Source: Undibacterium umbellatum
GTDB lineage: Bacteria > Pseudomonadota > Gammaproteobacteria > Burkholderiales > Burkholderiaceae_D
Length of the DNA: 64,000 bases
Assembly: GCF_014284125.1 (NCBI RefSeq)
Contig: NZ_JACOFX010000004.1
Span: 287,865-351,864 of the forward strand
Direction of reading: 5' to 3'
In this document: piece after piece, positions 27,927 to 36,474 of the stretch
How the letters are laid out: every line of letters begins with the position of its first letter
Numbering within the stretch: the stretch's first letter is position 1
Notes under the pieces: model-generated
What the model was told of the DNA's origin: nothing
The model's input: the letters and a program-made list of their open reading frames with translations, nothing else
Databases searched by the model: none
Made by a program: the position numbers and the translations under genes

Positions 27927-28201
27927 CCATCAAAAAACAATACGGTAACAGATGTTCATTAAATTTAGTTTAATGAAAGATTGAAATATTTTGAGGCGAT
28001 GAGATGTTGGATTTCTGGCAGTATGCGTGTGAGGGTTGGAAGAATAAGAACAAAACCTCTCAACACAGAGACATGGAGGAAGGGAAGACTGCTTACAAGC
28101 AGTCTTCGTTACGCAGGCGAGCGGCATGCCACTCGAATTCCCTGCTACACCACAGAGAAATACAAGAGAATGCACAAAAAAAATCCGGGCATTCATTATT
28201 C
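27927..28201. other. LysR-dgoK intergenic region, upstream part
   Basis: Should hold the LysR promoter and LysR binding sites. Two CACAGAG-type simple repeats (near 28060 and 28150) and a hairpin of GAAGACTGCTT / AAGCAGTCTTC arms (about 28084-28108) are visible. No gene is supported. Confidence 0.4.
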
Positions 28202-28318
28202 GTAGGTTGGGCCGGGCCTCGTTAGGCTACGGTTTACCAGCCCAACACTCGGCGGTTAATTAATGTATACGTCGTTTAAAAGCCCAGTGTTGGGCTGATG
28301 AAGCGTAGCCCAACCTAC
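28202..28318. repeat. inverted pair of GTAGGTTGGGC-type repeats
   Basis: GTAGGTTGGGC (28202-28212) faces GCCCAACCTAC (28308-28318); inner parts CAGCCCAACACT and AGTGTTGGGCTG also pair. Each half is itself the common TAGGTTGGGC(TG)..GC(A/G)TAGCCCAACCTA palindrome. A single copy lies at 43572-43603. It occupies the region between the regulator and dgoK-like genes. Confidence 0.75.
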
Positions 28319-28455
28319 AATTCGCAAACAGATCAAGCACCACCCCGACATTGAAATAATCTAAACGCAGTCTCAAAAATTAATCGCTGGCAAGACCAGG
28401 CGGGCATGGTTAAGCTTCTGCCACTTTCCAGCTCTTTATACTGATTCTTATTGCA

Positions 28456-29457
28456 ATGACCCACATACTGACGATAGATACCGGCACCACCAATACCAGG
28501 GTGACCCTTTGGCGCGATGGCGTCGTGATTGCGCATCAGGCGCATGAAGTGGGTGTGCGTGATACGGCAATCAGTGGTAACCGCGAAAAACTGCAAAAAG
28601 GTGTGCGCGCCACTTTGCTGAAAACCCTGGAACAGGCCTGCCTGAATGAAGACGATATCAGCCTGGTATTGGGTTCGGGCATGATCAGCTCTAACGTCGG
28701 GCTGTTTGAACTGCCGCATGTGCTGGCCCCGGCAGGCTTGCAGCAACTGGCGCGCGGCATGGTGTCGGTGACCATCCCCGAAGTATTTTCCAAGCCCCTG
28801 TGGTTTGTGCCCGGCGTGCGCAATGTGGTGGAAAACATAGGCCTGCACAATTGTGAATCCATGGACATGATGCGCGGTGAAGAAGTCGAAGTCATTGGCG
28901 TCATTGACCAGATGGGCATTACCGGCCCGGCCATGATGGTGATGCCGGGTTCGCACTCCAAGTTTGTGTGTATCGACGACAAGAACCGCATCACTGGCTG
29001 CGTGACCACGCTGGCGGGTGAACTGATGTATGTCATCACCCACAATACTATCCTGGCGCAATCGCTGGAATCATCATTTGCGACCACCATCAGCCCCGAG
29101 ATGCTATTGGCCGGTGCCAAATCAGCGCAAACCATAGGCCTGGGTCGCACCTGCTTCAATGTTCGCATACTTGACCAGTTCACTATTTATGAGCGCAATG
29201 ACAGGGCCAATTTCCTGCTGGGTGCCATCCTTGGTGCCGACTTGCTGACACTCAAAAACAGCACGGCCATCAAGATGCTACCGGGCACACCCGTCATCAT
29301 CTGCGGCAAGCCCATCATGAAAGAAGCCCTGGCCTTGCTGATACAGAACGATGATTATTTCTCAGGCAAGGTGACCGTGGTCAGCGATGAAGTGCAAGCG
29401 CATCTGGCAGGGCTGGGAGCCATCAAAGTTGCCACGGCTCGCGGATTAATAAAATAA
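28456..29457 (+). CDS. dgoK: 2-keto-3-deoxygalactonokinase (DgoK-like)
   Basis: 333 residues. The ASKHA-like N-terminal phosphate loop is LTIDTGTTNTRVTLWRDG; FVPGVRNV, MMRGEEVEVIG and MVMPGSHSKFVCID are the family landmarks of DgoK. The expected reaction is ATP-dependent phosphorylation of 2-keto-3-deoxy-D-galactonate to KDPGal in the cytoplasm. It heads a run of six plus-strand genes and is divergent from the LysR gene. The matching aldolase is at 42449-43084. Specificity for galactonate over gluconate type keto-acid is by family, not shown. Confidence 0.88.
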   Translation: MTHILTIDTGTTNTRVTLWRDGVVIAHQAHEVGVRDTAISGNREKLQKGVRATLLKTLEQACLNEDDISLVLGSGMISSNVGLFELPHVLAPAGLQQLARGMVSVTIPEVFSKPLWFVPGVRNVVENIGLHNCESMDMMRGEEVEVIGVIDQMGITGPAMMVMPGSHSKFVCIDDKNRITGCVTTLAGELMYVITHNTILAQSLESSFATTISPEMLLAGAKSAQTIGLGRTCFNVRILDQFTIYERNDRANFLLGAILGADLLTLKNSTAIKMLPGTPVIICGKPIMKEALALLIQNDDYFSGKVTVVSDEVQAHLAGLGAIKVATARGLIK

Positions 29458-29489
29458 ATAGGACATACGCAAAATTGCCCCAGCAAGGC
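29458..29489 (+). repeat. half copy of a palindromic repeat
   Basis: GGACATACGCAAAATTGCCC plus CAGCAAGGC closely matches the left end of the 100-bp element at 29979-30078. It lies immediately after the dgoK-like stop codon. Confidence 0.7.
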
Positions 29490-29575
29490 TCTTGCCGCCC
29501 ACATACTGGTGCAGACCACAAGGCTGACCACAGAGACACTGTGCTTAGTGGTTTACCTACTCGTTGAAAGAAATC

Positions 29576-29968
29576 ATGACTAAAGAAATTACACGTTACG
29601 GCAATATTCCTCAGGGTGCTGGTGGGCAGCGCTTGCCATTTTCGCCTGCGGTGCGGGCTGGGGACTTTGTGTTTTGTTCTGGCCAGGTGGCCATGAAAGA
29701 AAACGGCGAAGTCGAAGATGGTGGCATAGAAACGCAAACGCGGCACACCATGGAGAATGTCAAAAAAGTGCTGGCGCTGGCTGACTGCACGCTGGCCGAT
29801 GTCGTCAAGGTGACGGTATGGCTGGATGACACGCGCGACTTCTGGACTTTCAACCGCATCTATCTCGACTACTTTGGTGAACATCCACCGGCACGTTCTT
29901 GCGTGCGTTCTGAAATGATGGTTGACTGCAAGATAGAGATAGAAGTCACGGCATACAAACCAGTTTGA
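29576..29968 (+). CDS. RidA family enamine/imine deaminase
   Basis: 130 residues from the ATG at 29576 (a TTG at 29564 is the alternative). The fold signature is clear: LPFSPAVRAGDFVFCSGQVA, HTMENVKKVLALADCTLADV, then PPARSCVRSEMMVDCKIEIE, whose ARSCV Arg binds the substrate carboxylate in active Rid proteins. RidA hydrolyses 2-aminoacrylate-type enamines/imines released by PLP enzymes; a PLP dehydratase lies 2.5 kb downstream, so it could clear the imine of a deoxy-keto-sugar acid. Confidence 0.88.
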   Translation: MTKEITRYGNIPQGAGGQRLPFSPAVRAGDFVFCSGQVAMKENGEVEDGGIETQTRHTMENVKKVLALADCTLADVVKVTVWLDDTRDFWTFNRIYLDYFGEHPPARSCVRSEMMVDCKIEIEVTAYKPV

Positions 29969-29978
29969 CGTCCCCATA

Positions 29979-30078
29979 GGGCTTACGCAAAATTGTCCCA
30001 GCAAGGCGTAGCGACGAAGACAGTACTTGAAGTACGGCGAGGAGCTGCAACGCAGTTGGGGCGGTTTTGCGTTAGCCC
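29979..30078. repeat. 100-bp palindromic repeat element
   Basis: GGGCTTACGCAAAATTGTCC at the left end pairs with GGCGGTTTTGCGTTAGCCC at the right; a GTACTTGAAGTAC palindrome lies in the centre. It sits between the RidA gene and the next gene without breaking either, and a half copy is at 29458-29489. The form suggests a REP/BIME-like or small non-autonomous element. Confidence 0.75.
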
Positions 30079-30104
30079 TCGTCTTAACAACCGTAGATAT
30101 AATC

Positions 30105-31322
30105 ATGCACATGCAAATAGATACTGCCTACCGATCCATCTATGTCTATGCCTGGGATGTACTGGATATCGGTGTATCCGCCTTTGTCGATGCGGCGCTG
30201 GCCATGGGTGTCACCGACGTCAGCCTGGCTTGCAGCTACCATGCAGGCAAATTCTTGCGGCCACATGCACGCAAGGGGCCGAAGGTGATTTTCCCTGAAG
30301 ATGGCGTGCTGTATTTTGAACCACGGCAAGAACGATATGGCGAAATCAAACCGCAGGCACATAGCGATGCCGCCATTCGCAATGTGCTGGCAGACTTATT
30401 GGCTGATGGCCGCCTGCGTGTGCATGCCTGGACAGTCTTGCTGCACAACAGCCGCCTGGGGGCGGCTTATCCACATCTGACGACGAAAAATGTCTTTGGT
30501 GACCGCTATGTGTATAGCCTGTGCCCCATGCAGCCAGCCGTGCTGGAATATGCGCGTGCTGTTTGCCGTGATCTGGTGCAGCAATATGAGCCAAGCAGCC
30601 TGATACTGGAAAGCCCTGGCTGGCAACCCTATGCACATGGCTATCACCATGAATTTGCCCAGTTACCAACGAACGCCTGGCTGGATGTCATGCTGGGCAT
30701 GTGCTTTTGCGATGCCTGCCAGCGTGCGGCAACTGAGCAAGACATACAGATTAAGGCTGTGCAACAACGCATTGCTGGCAATATCAACGACTACCTGAGT
30801 AACCCCGTGCCTGTCACCGCCAACCAGGCACAGGACTGGATACAGGCAGACTTGCTCAGGGACCAGGAACTACGTGCCTTCATTTCCTTGCGCCAGCATC
30901 GTGTCACCAAACTGGTGAGCCAGATCGCTGCTGAATTACGCAAGACCACGCAACTGGCCATCATCCCCACGGTGCAAAGGCCCACTGCCGATTGCTGGCA
31001 GGAAGGCAGTGACCTGGCAGCCCTGGCTGACGTGGCAGATTATCTGGAAGTACCATTCTACGAACCCACAGCGGCACGCGCCATCCATGATGCGCGCCAT
31101 ACCCTGCGTGCCATCGGTGACAAGCCAGAAAAGATACGGGCAATCTTGCGCCCCGGTTATCCTGATCTCAACACCGGTGCAGAACTGGATACTGCCATCA
31201 CAGGTTTGCGTGAACTGGGCATCAGTGATTTTGCGTTCTACAATTACGGCTTGCTACCACAAAAACAATTGGATCATCTGGCAGCGACACTCAACAGCCA
31301 GTTTGGAAAGGATGTAGCATGA
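30105..31322 (+). CDS. unrecognised TIM-barrel/glycosidase-like protein
   Basis: 405 residues from the ATG at 30105; the frame opens earlier inside the repeat but that part is not coding. Alternating strands and helices (GVSAFVDAALAMGVTDVSLA; RLRVHAWTVLLHNSR; PSSLILESPGWQPYAHGYHH; ADYLEVPFYEPTAARAI) suggest a beta/alpha barrel. CFCDAC near residues 199-204 resembles the Cys-pair motif of glycosidase-like barrels. No signal peptide. I do not know the family. Its stop overlaps the start of the SDR gene by 4 bp, tying it to the pathway as a hydrolase, lactonase or isomerase-like enzyme; which one cannot be told. Confidence 0.75.
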   Translation: MHMQIDTAYRSIYVYAWDVLDIGVSAFVDAALAMGVTDVSLACSYHAGKFLRPHARKGPKVIFPEDGVLYFEPRQERYGEIKPQAHSDAAIRNVLADLLADGRLRVHAWTVLLHNSRLGAAYPHLTTKNVFGDRYVYSLCPMQPAVLEYARAVCRDLVQQYEPSSLILESPGWQPYAHGYHHEFAQLPTNAWLDVMLGMCFCDACQRAATEQDIQIKAVQQRIAGNINDYLSNPVPVTANQAQDWIQADLLRDQELRAFISLRQHRVTKLVSQIAAELRKTTQLAIIPTVQRPTADCWQEGSDLAALADVADYLEVPFYEPTAARAIHDARHTLRAIGDKPEKIRAILRPGYPDLNTGAELDTAITGLRELGISDFAFYNYGLLPQKQLDHLAATLNSQFGKDVA

Positions 31323-32089
31323 AACGTCATGTACTCATCACCGGAGCTTGCGGCGGCATAGGCAGCGTACTGTGCCAGCGCTTTATCGCGAATGGCGACC
31401 AGGTATACGCCCAGGATCTGCCGGGTGCAGCACTTGAAGCGCTGGTGAAAAAACTGGGGCCACAAGACTGTGTTGCCGTTGGCGCTGATCTGACTGACGC
31501 TGCCGCCCTGCAAACCGCACTGGCACCAGCCCTGCAAGGCAATAGCATTGATGTACTGGTCGCCAATGCAGGCGCAGCGCAAAGCCTGAACCTGGCCAGC
31601 ACCACAGAAAGCAGCTGGAAGCAGGACATGGACCTGAACCTGAACGGTACTTTTCATAGCGTGGAAGCCGTGCGCAGCGGAATGCAGAGCAAACGCAAGG
31701 GCAATATCGTCCTGATAGGTTCAGTGAATGGCATGAGCTCGCTGGGCCACCCCGCCTATAGTGTCGCCAAGGCTGGCCTGATCAGTTATACCAAGGCACT
31801 GGCCATGGAACTGGGCAAGCATGGCATACGCGCCAACATCGTCTGTCCCGGCACAGTAAAAACCCAGGCCTGGCAAGCACGCGCCGAGAAAAACCCGCAA
31901 GTGTTTGAAGACTTGAAGAAATGGTATCCGCTGCAAGACTTTGCGACGCCAGACGACATTGCCGACGCAGTGCTGTTCCTGGCATCCGATGCGGCACGCG
32001 TGATCACCGGCGTAGCCCTGCCAGTAGACGGTGGCCTGATGGCAGGCAACCGCATGATGGCGATGGAATTGACGCAGGAAGAAATTTAG
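31319..32089 (+). CDS. SDR family NAD(P)-dependent dehydrogenase
   Basis: 256 residues. Classical SDR: nucleotide motif TGACGGIG at the start, NAGA, catalytic Ser in LIGSVNGMS and Tyr147-Lys151 in YSVAK, ending LPVDGGLMAGNRMM. Related proteins oxidise sugars, sugar alcohols or sugar acids, or reduce ketones. In this cluster it could oxidise a free N-acetylhexosamine at C1, but that is inference; N-acetylhexosamine dehydrogenase is a known activity. Translationally coupled to the gene before it. The MITE-like element begins 2 bp after its stop. Confidence 0.85.
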   Translation: MKRHVLITGACGGIGSVLCQRFIANGDQVYAQDLPGAALEALVKKLGPQDCVAVGADLTDAAALQTALAPALQGNSIDVLVANAGAAQSLNLASTTESSWKQDMDLNLNGTFHSVEAVRSGMQSKRKGNIVLIGSVNGMSSLGHPAYSVAKAGLISYTKALAMELGKHGIRANIVCPGTVKTQAWQARAEKNPQVFEDLKKWYPLQDFATPDDIADAVLFLASDAARVITGVALPVDGGLMAGNRMMAMELTQEEI

Positions 32090-32090
32090 A

Positions 32091-32359
32091 TAGAACTCAT
32101 TTCATGAATAGGGTGAGATGCGTTTGCCTCATAACGTGGGCTGGCAAGGCGGACGAGGCAGTCAATAGCTTTGCCTATTGACAACGAGTCCAACGCAGTC
32201 CAGCGCGCGTTATGAGGCAAACCCTTCGGGAACTGACGATTTGGGCGCATTGCAGCGTTGTGCCCCTCGCTAAGGCAGGAGCCTTGGCAGCGGGACACGC
32301 CTTACACTGCATCCCAAATCGCCTTGTTCGCACTCATCCTATTTATGAAATGAGTTCTA
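32091..32359. mobile_element. 269-bp MITE-like element with terminal and internal inverted repeats
   Basis: Terminal repeats of 27 bp (32091-32117 and 32333-32359) match at 25 positions and both end in TA, as expected for IS630/Tc1-type target duplication. Inside, GTTTGCCTCATAACG (32122-32136) pairs with 32208-32222, enclosing GTCAATAG/CTATTGAC (32161-32182), and GATTTGGG (32238-32245) pairs with 32313-32320. No transposase is encoded. It splits the SDR gene from the PLP-enzyme gene. One end also occurs alone at 13741-13768. Confidence 0.8.
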
Positions 32360-32378
32360 GTTGTTTAAGACCTTTCAA

Positions 32379-32452
32379 CACAGAGACACAGAGTTTGCAC
32401 AGAGGGGCACAGAGGAAAACAAGAAAACAAGAAAGCAAGAAAGCAAGAAAGC
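32379..32452 (+). repeat. CACAGAG simple repeats and AAGAAAGC tandem units
   Basis: CACAGAG occurs four times within 37 bp (from 32379), followed by AAGAAAACAAG and three AAGAAAGC units. Similar CACAGAGACAC stretches lie near 28060, 28150, 29530 and 35460. It forms the leader of the next gene, which has no clear Shine-Dalgarno sequence. Confidence 0.65.
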
Positions 32453-32487
32453 AAAATACCAAGAATTTAAAGAATTTAGAGAACCCC

Positions 32488-33792
32488 ATGCTGAACCTGA
32501 CATCACTGAATGAACAAAGCCTGTTACCAGGCACCAAGGGGCTGGCCCTGACTGCCCCGCTGCTGCAAAAAGACCTTGGCGCACAAGCCTGGAATGTATT
32601 GAACGCCGACACCAGCTTCCCTGTCGCTGTATTGAAAGGCAGCGCCCTGCAACATAATCTGCAATGGATGAAGGCTTTCTGCGCCAGCCGTAACATCGTT
32701 CTGGCACCTCATGGCAAGACCACCATGAGCCCGCAACTGTTTGACATGCAATTGCGCAATGGTGCCTGGGGCATGACACTGGCCAATGTTAATCAAATGC
32801 GCGTAGCCCAGCGATTTGGCGTCAAACGCGTCATCATCGCCAATCAGCTCGTCAGCAAGAGCGATATCCATTCTGCCCTGTCCTTGCTGGCAGAAGACCC
32901 TGAATTCATTTTTTATGCAATTTGTGATTCTGTCGTCGGTGTCAACATGCTGGCAGATGCTGTGCGTGAAGCGGGCTTGCAAAGACCCTTGCCCCTGCTG
33001 GTGGAACTGGGCTTTGCAGGTGGTCGCACTGGTTGCCGCAGCAGGCAGGAAGCGCTGGAACTGGCACGCCATATTCACCGCAGTCCTTACCTGCAACTGG
33101 CAGGTGTAGAAGGTTATGAAGGCTTGCTGGTTGGTAAAAACCGCGAGCAGGATTTAATGCAAGTAAAAAGCTTTTTGCAAGATATGCTGGCCCTGAGCCA
33201 GCAGGCAGACCGCGAACAATTATTTGACTTGCCCGAGATATTAATCTCTGCTGGTGGCTCTGCGTATTTTGACCTGGTGGGCGAGGAGTTTGCCAGCAAA
33301 ATGAAACTCTCACTCCCCTTGCTGCCCATCTTGCGCAGCGGTTGCTATGTCACGCATGACCATGGTTTTTATCATGGCCTGGTGGAAGAAATGCATGGCC
33401 GCGTTGCTGACTTGCCAGCAGGTGGCTTGCGACCCGCACTGGAAGTCTGGAGCATGGTGCAATCGCGCCCTGAAAACGACCTGGCCATCCTGACCATGGG
33501 CAAGCGCGATGCTTCATACGACATTGACATGCCCCTGCCTTTTGCCACCCATAGACCAGGCCACGCCAGCGCCCCATTTGCCCTGCCAGCCGCTTGCAAG
33601 ATAGAAAAAATGAATGACCAGCATGCCTACCTGCGCCTGCCCAAAGACAGTGGCCTGTGCCAGACCCTGGCAGTGGGCGACCTCATCGCCTGCGGCATTT
33701 CCCACCCCTGCACGACCTTTGACAAGTGGCCGCTAATGCTGGTGGTCGATGATACCTATCGCGTACAGTCTGCCATCAACACCATATTCTGA
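32488..33792 (+). CDS. PLP-dependent D-threonine-aldolase/D-glucosaminate-dehydratase-like enzyme
   Basis: 434 residues from the ATG at 32488; the open frame upstream is repeat DNA. Alanine-racemase-type fold: PLP Lys77 in LAPHGKTTMSP, VELGFAGGRTGC, and the metal site His406-x-Cys408 in GISHPCTTFDKW that marks DSD1-like (D-threonine aldolase / D-serine dehydratase) enzymes. Proteins of this family annotated as amino acid deaminase or D-glucosaminate dehydratase turn 2-amino-2-deoxy aldonates into 2-keto-3-deoxy aldonates plus ammonia. With dgoK and RidA beside it, that role fits well. D-amino acid dehydration is the alternative. Confidence 0.82.
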   Translation: MLNLTSLNEQSLLPGTKGLALTAPLLQKDLGAQAWNVLNADTSFPVAVLKGSALQHNLQWMKAFCASRNIVLAPHGKTTMSPQLFDMQLRNGAWGMTLANVNQMRVAQRFGVKRVIIANQLVSKSDIHSALSLLAEDPEFIFYAICDSVVGVNMLADAVREAGLQRPLPLLVELGFAGGRTGCRSRQEALELARHIHRSPYLQLAGVEGYEGLLVGKNREQDLMQVKSFLQDMLALSQQADREQLFDLPEILISAGGSAYFDLVGEEFASKMKLSLPLLPILRSGCYVTHDHGFYHGLVEEMHGRVADLPAGGLRPALEVWSMVQSRPENDLAILTMGKRDASYDIDMPLPFATHRPGHASAPFALPAACKIEKMNDQHAYLRLPKDSGLCQTLAVGDLIACGISHPCTTFDKWPLMLVVDDTYRVQSAINTIF

Positions 33793-33794
33793 TC

Positions 33795-35261
33795 ATGCCA
33801 GACGGTACATTTGATGTCGTGATCAGCAATGCCCTGGTGTATGACGGCAGCGGCTGCGCACCCTACCCTGCTGACATAGGCATATGTGGCCAAAAGATAA
33901 CAGCCATCGCAGCGCCTGCCAGCCTGAAAGGGCTGCACATCATCGACGCCAAAGGCATGGCCGTGGCACCCGGTTTTATCGACGTGCATACCCATGATGA
34001 CAGGGTAGTCTTGCAACAACCCGCCATGCAGCCCAAGCTGACGCAAGGCGTGACGACCGTCATCACCGGCAATTGCGGCATCAGCCTTGCACCCTTGCAA
34101 GCCAGTGCTGCAGTGCCTGCCCCCTTGTCGCTGATAGGCGCACAAAAAGACTACCAGTTTGCCAGCGTGGCTGACTATGCCGCCGCCGTCACAGCTGCTG
34201 AGCCAGCCGTCAATGTAGGCATGTTGATAGGACACTCCACCCTGCGCGTGAATGCGATGGCAGACTGGTCAGGCCCTGCCAGCGCAACAGAAACCAGCCA
34301 CATGCAAACCCTGTTGGCAGAAGGTATGGGGGCTGGCGCACTGGGTTTCAGTTCCGGCCTGTTTTACCAGACCAGCAAGGCCTCCGACAATGCCGAAGTC
34401 ATCGCACTTGCCAAGGTCAGCGCCGAGGCTGGTGGGGTGTACACCTCGCATATACGCGATGAATACAATGGCGTCATGGATGCCCTGGCAGAAGCCTGCG
34501 ATGCCGGGCAGGCGGCAAATCTGCCCGTGATACTCTCACATCACAAATGCGCAGGCACGGCCAACTGGGGACGAACGACCGAAACACTGGCTTATATCAG
34601 TGAGCGCCGTCGCAATCAGGCGGTAGGGCTGGATGCCTATCCCTATGCCGCAGGTTCCACCGTGCTAGACCCCGATTATGTCGATGGTGTCATACGCATT
34701 ATGGTGACATTTTCTGAACCTTACCCGGCCATGTCAGGACGTGACCTGGCAGATATTGCCGCTGAGTGGCAAGTCGATCAACAAGAAGCAGCGCGCCGCC
34801 TGCATCCCGCAGGCGCAGTCTATTTTCAGATGCGAGAAGATGATGTGCAGCGCGTACTCAGCTATCCGCACACCATGATAGGTTCTGATGGTTTGCCACA
34901 TGATGCGCATCCACATCCACGCCTGTGGGGCGCTTTTCCGCGCGTGCTGGGCCATTATGTGCGCGAAGAAAAACTCTTCAGCCTGGCTGAAGGCATACGC
35001 CGCATGACGACCTTGTCTGCCGATCACTTTGGCCTCAAACAACGTGGCCGCATCGCTTGCGGCTGCTGGGCTGATCTGGTGATTTTTGATCCGGACACAA
35101 TAAGTGACGCAGCCACTTTTGCGCAGCCCAAACAAGCTGCCAAAGGTGTGCTGTGGGTATTGGTGAATGGCGTCATCGCCATGGCAGATGGCAAGCTGAC
35201 TGGCAAACGCGCTGGCAAGGTTTTACGCAGACAGGATGAGCGATATGCGTACAATGACTGA
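33795..35261 (+). CDS. N-acyl-D-amino-acid deacylase-type amidohydrolase
   Basis: 488 residues. Amidohydrolase fold with metal motif His65-x-His67 (GFIDVHTHDD), TTVITGNCGISLAPL, SSGLFYQTSKASDN, GGVYTSHIRDE and ILSHHKCAG, all typical of D-aminoacylases that hydrolyse N-acetyl-D-amino acids using Zn. The start lies 3 bp after the PLP enzyme stop, so both work together; the natural substrate here may be an N-acetyl-hexosaminate, whose C2 amide resembles an N-acyl-D-amino acid. It is the last gene of the series. Confidence 0.88.
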   Translation: MPDGTFDVVISNALVYDGSGCAPYPADIGICGQKITAIAAPASLKGLHIIDAKGMAVAPGFIDVHTHDDRVVLQQPAMQPKLTQGVTTVITGNCGISLAPLQASAAVPAPLSLIGAQKDYQFASVADYAAAVTAAEPAVNVGMLIGHSTLRVNAMADWSGPASATETSHMQTLLAEGMGAGALGFSSGLFYQTSKASDNAEVIALAKVSAEAGGVYTSHIRDEYNGVMDALAEACDAGQAANLPVILSHHKCAGTANWGRTTETLAYISERRRNQAVGLDAYPYAAGSTVLDPDYVDGVIRIMVTFSEPYPAMSGRDLADIAAEWQVDQQEAARRLHPAGAVYFQMREDDVQRVLSYPHTMIGSDGLPHDAHPHPRLWGAFPRVLGHYVREEKLFSLAEGIRRMTTLSADHFGLKQRGRIACGCWADLVIFDPDTISDAATFAQPKQAAKGVLWVLVNGVIAMADGKLTGKRAGKVLRRQDERYAYND

Positions 35262-35499
35262 AGCTGGTTCGTCTGGCAAAGAAATAATGATGAGCAAGCC
35301 TGGTATGCAGAAGATTATCTGCTCTGCAGCTTCTTGATGGCCAACTGGTACTGGGCAGAGTTTGGCGAAGAAAAGCCTGAAGAATTTTTCAGGCTGTAAA
35401 CTGGCGAAAATACAAATAACTTTTGTTCACTATCACCACGGAATAAGACCAAAAATCTCACCACAGAGACACTGAGACGGCACAGAGGCTTGAAATCCT

Positions 35500-36333
35500 T
35501 CAAGCAAACAATTCTTCCGCTTCTGCAAATCCATAAAAACTGCGTTCCATGTTTTGCCAGCTGCCTGTTTTCCTGGCTTCTTCTGCAATATCACGCAGCG
35601 TACCCATCACTGCCAGCATGGGGCAAACACCCAGGCTGACGCGGCTGGCACCGGCATTAAACAAATCCTGCGCGATCGGTGCACCTGGCATGGCCATGAT
35701 ATTGAGCGGTCCTTTGATCGCTTGCGCCAGACGTGCAATGATAGCCAGATCAGCCAGTGCCGGTACAAAGACCATGTCAGCACCGGCTGCCAGATAGGCA
35801 TTGCCACGCTGTATGCTCATCGCTATGCGTGCCTCGATATCTTCACCCAGGCCAAGCAGGAAAGTATCCGTGCGGGCATTGATCCACAAAGGCAATCCAG
35901 CCTGATCCGCTGCCTGCCTTGCTGCAGCAATGCGTGCACATTGGGCATCCACAGCAAACAAAGCTGTGTCGGCAGAACCGTGAGCATTGTCTTCAAGATT
36001 GACACCAACGACACCGGCAGCGATGACCTGCCTGATGGTCTCTGCCACCGCTTCCGGCGCAGCACCATAGCCAGCTTCGATATCAGCGTTGACAGGCACG
36101 TCGACTGATTTGGCGATAGCGGCAATTTGCGCCACCATCTTGTCGCGCCCTATCAGTTCGGCATCACAAAAACCCTGAGAATATGCAATGCCACCGCTGG
36201 TCGTACCCAGGGCAGGAAAACCCGCTCTGGCAAAAATACGGGCGCTGGCGATGTCCCAGGCATTGGCCAGCAGGAACTGACCTTGTTGATTCAATTGACG
36301 AAATTCCTGGGCCAGTTTGATTTGTTGTTGCAT
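35500..36333 (-). CDS. isocitrate lyase / PEP mutase family protein
   Basis: 277 residues from the ATG at 36333 (MQQQIKLAQEFRQLNQQGQF). LANAWDIASARIFARAGFPA, GTTSGGIAYSQGF, PVNADIEAGYG and GVNLEDNAHG follow the PEP-mutase/2-methylisocitrate-lyase-like barrel; the usual KKCGH loop of true isocitrate lyases is absent, so the reaction is probably a C-C or C-P lyase or oxaloacetate-type hydrolase, unknown. It converges on the D-aminoacylase gene. GAGAA lies ahead of the ATG. Confidence 0.82.
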   Translation of the reverse strand: MQQQIKLAQEFRQLNQQGQFLLANAWDIASARIFARAGFPALGTTSGGIAYSQGFCDAELIGRDKMVAQIAAIAKSVDVPVNADIEAGYGAAPEAVAETIRQVIAAGVVGVNLEDNAHGSADTALFAVDAQCARIAAARQAADQAGLPLWINARTDTFLLGLGEDIEARIAMSIQRGNAYLAAGADMVFVPALADLAIIARLAQAIKGPLNIMAMPGAPIAQDLFNAGASRVSLGVCPMLAVMGTLRDIAEEARKTGSWQNMERSFYGFAEAEELFA

Positions 36334-36474
36334 GGTGGGTTCTCTTTTATTGTGCTTGAAAGATGCGCATTGTTCCATAGCGTAGTACCCCTGACTGGCA
36401 GTTTTCGGCCCTTGTAATTTGTATACTATTTCTGATTTCCACCTATTGCGTGACAGGCATGAGGATGCGACACT

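Noticed and set aside
32212..32487. 92-residue N-terminal extension of the PLP enzyme
   Set aside because: Falls in the MITE-like element and simple repeats; homologous start is MLNLTSLNEQ at 32488.
35366..35396. AGCCTGAA / TTCAGGCT hairpin considered as terminator of the pathway operon
   Set aside because: No T-run follows and the distance to the last stop codon is over 100 bp; too weak to list.
35500..36333. PEP-mutase-like gene considered as part of the amino-sugar pathway
   Set aside because: Opposite strand, and its chemistry is not needed by the proposed route; left as a neighbour only.
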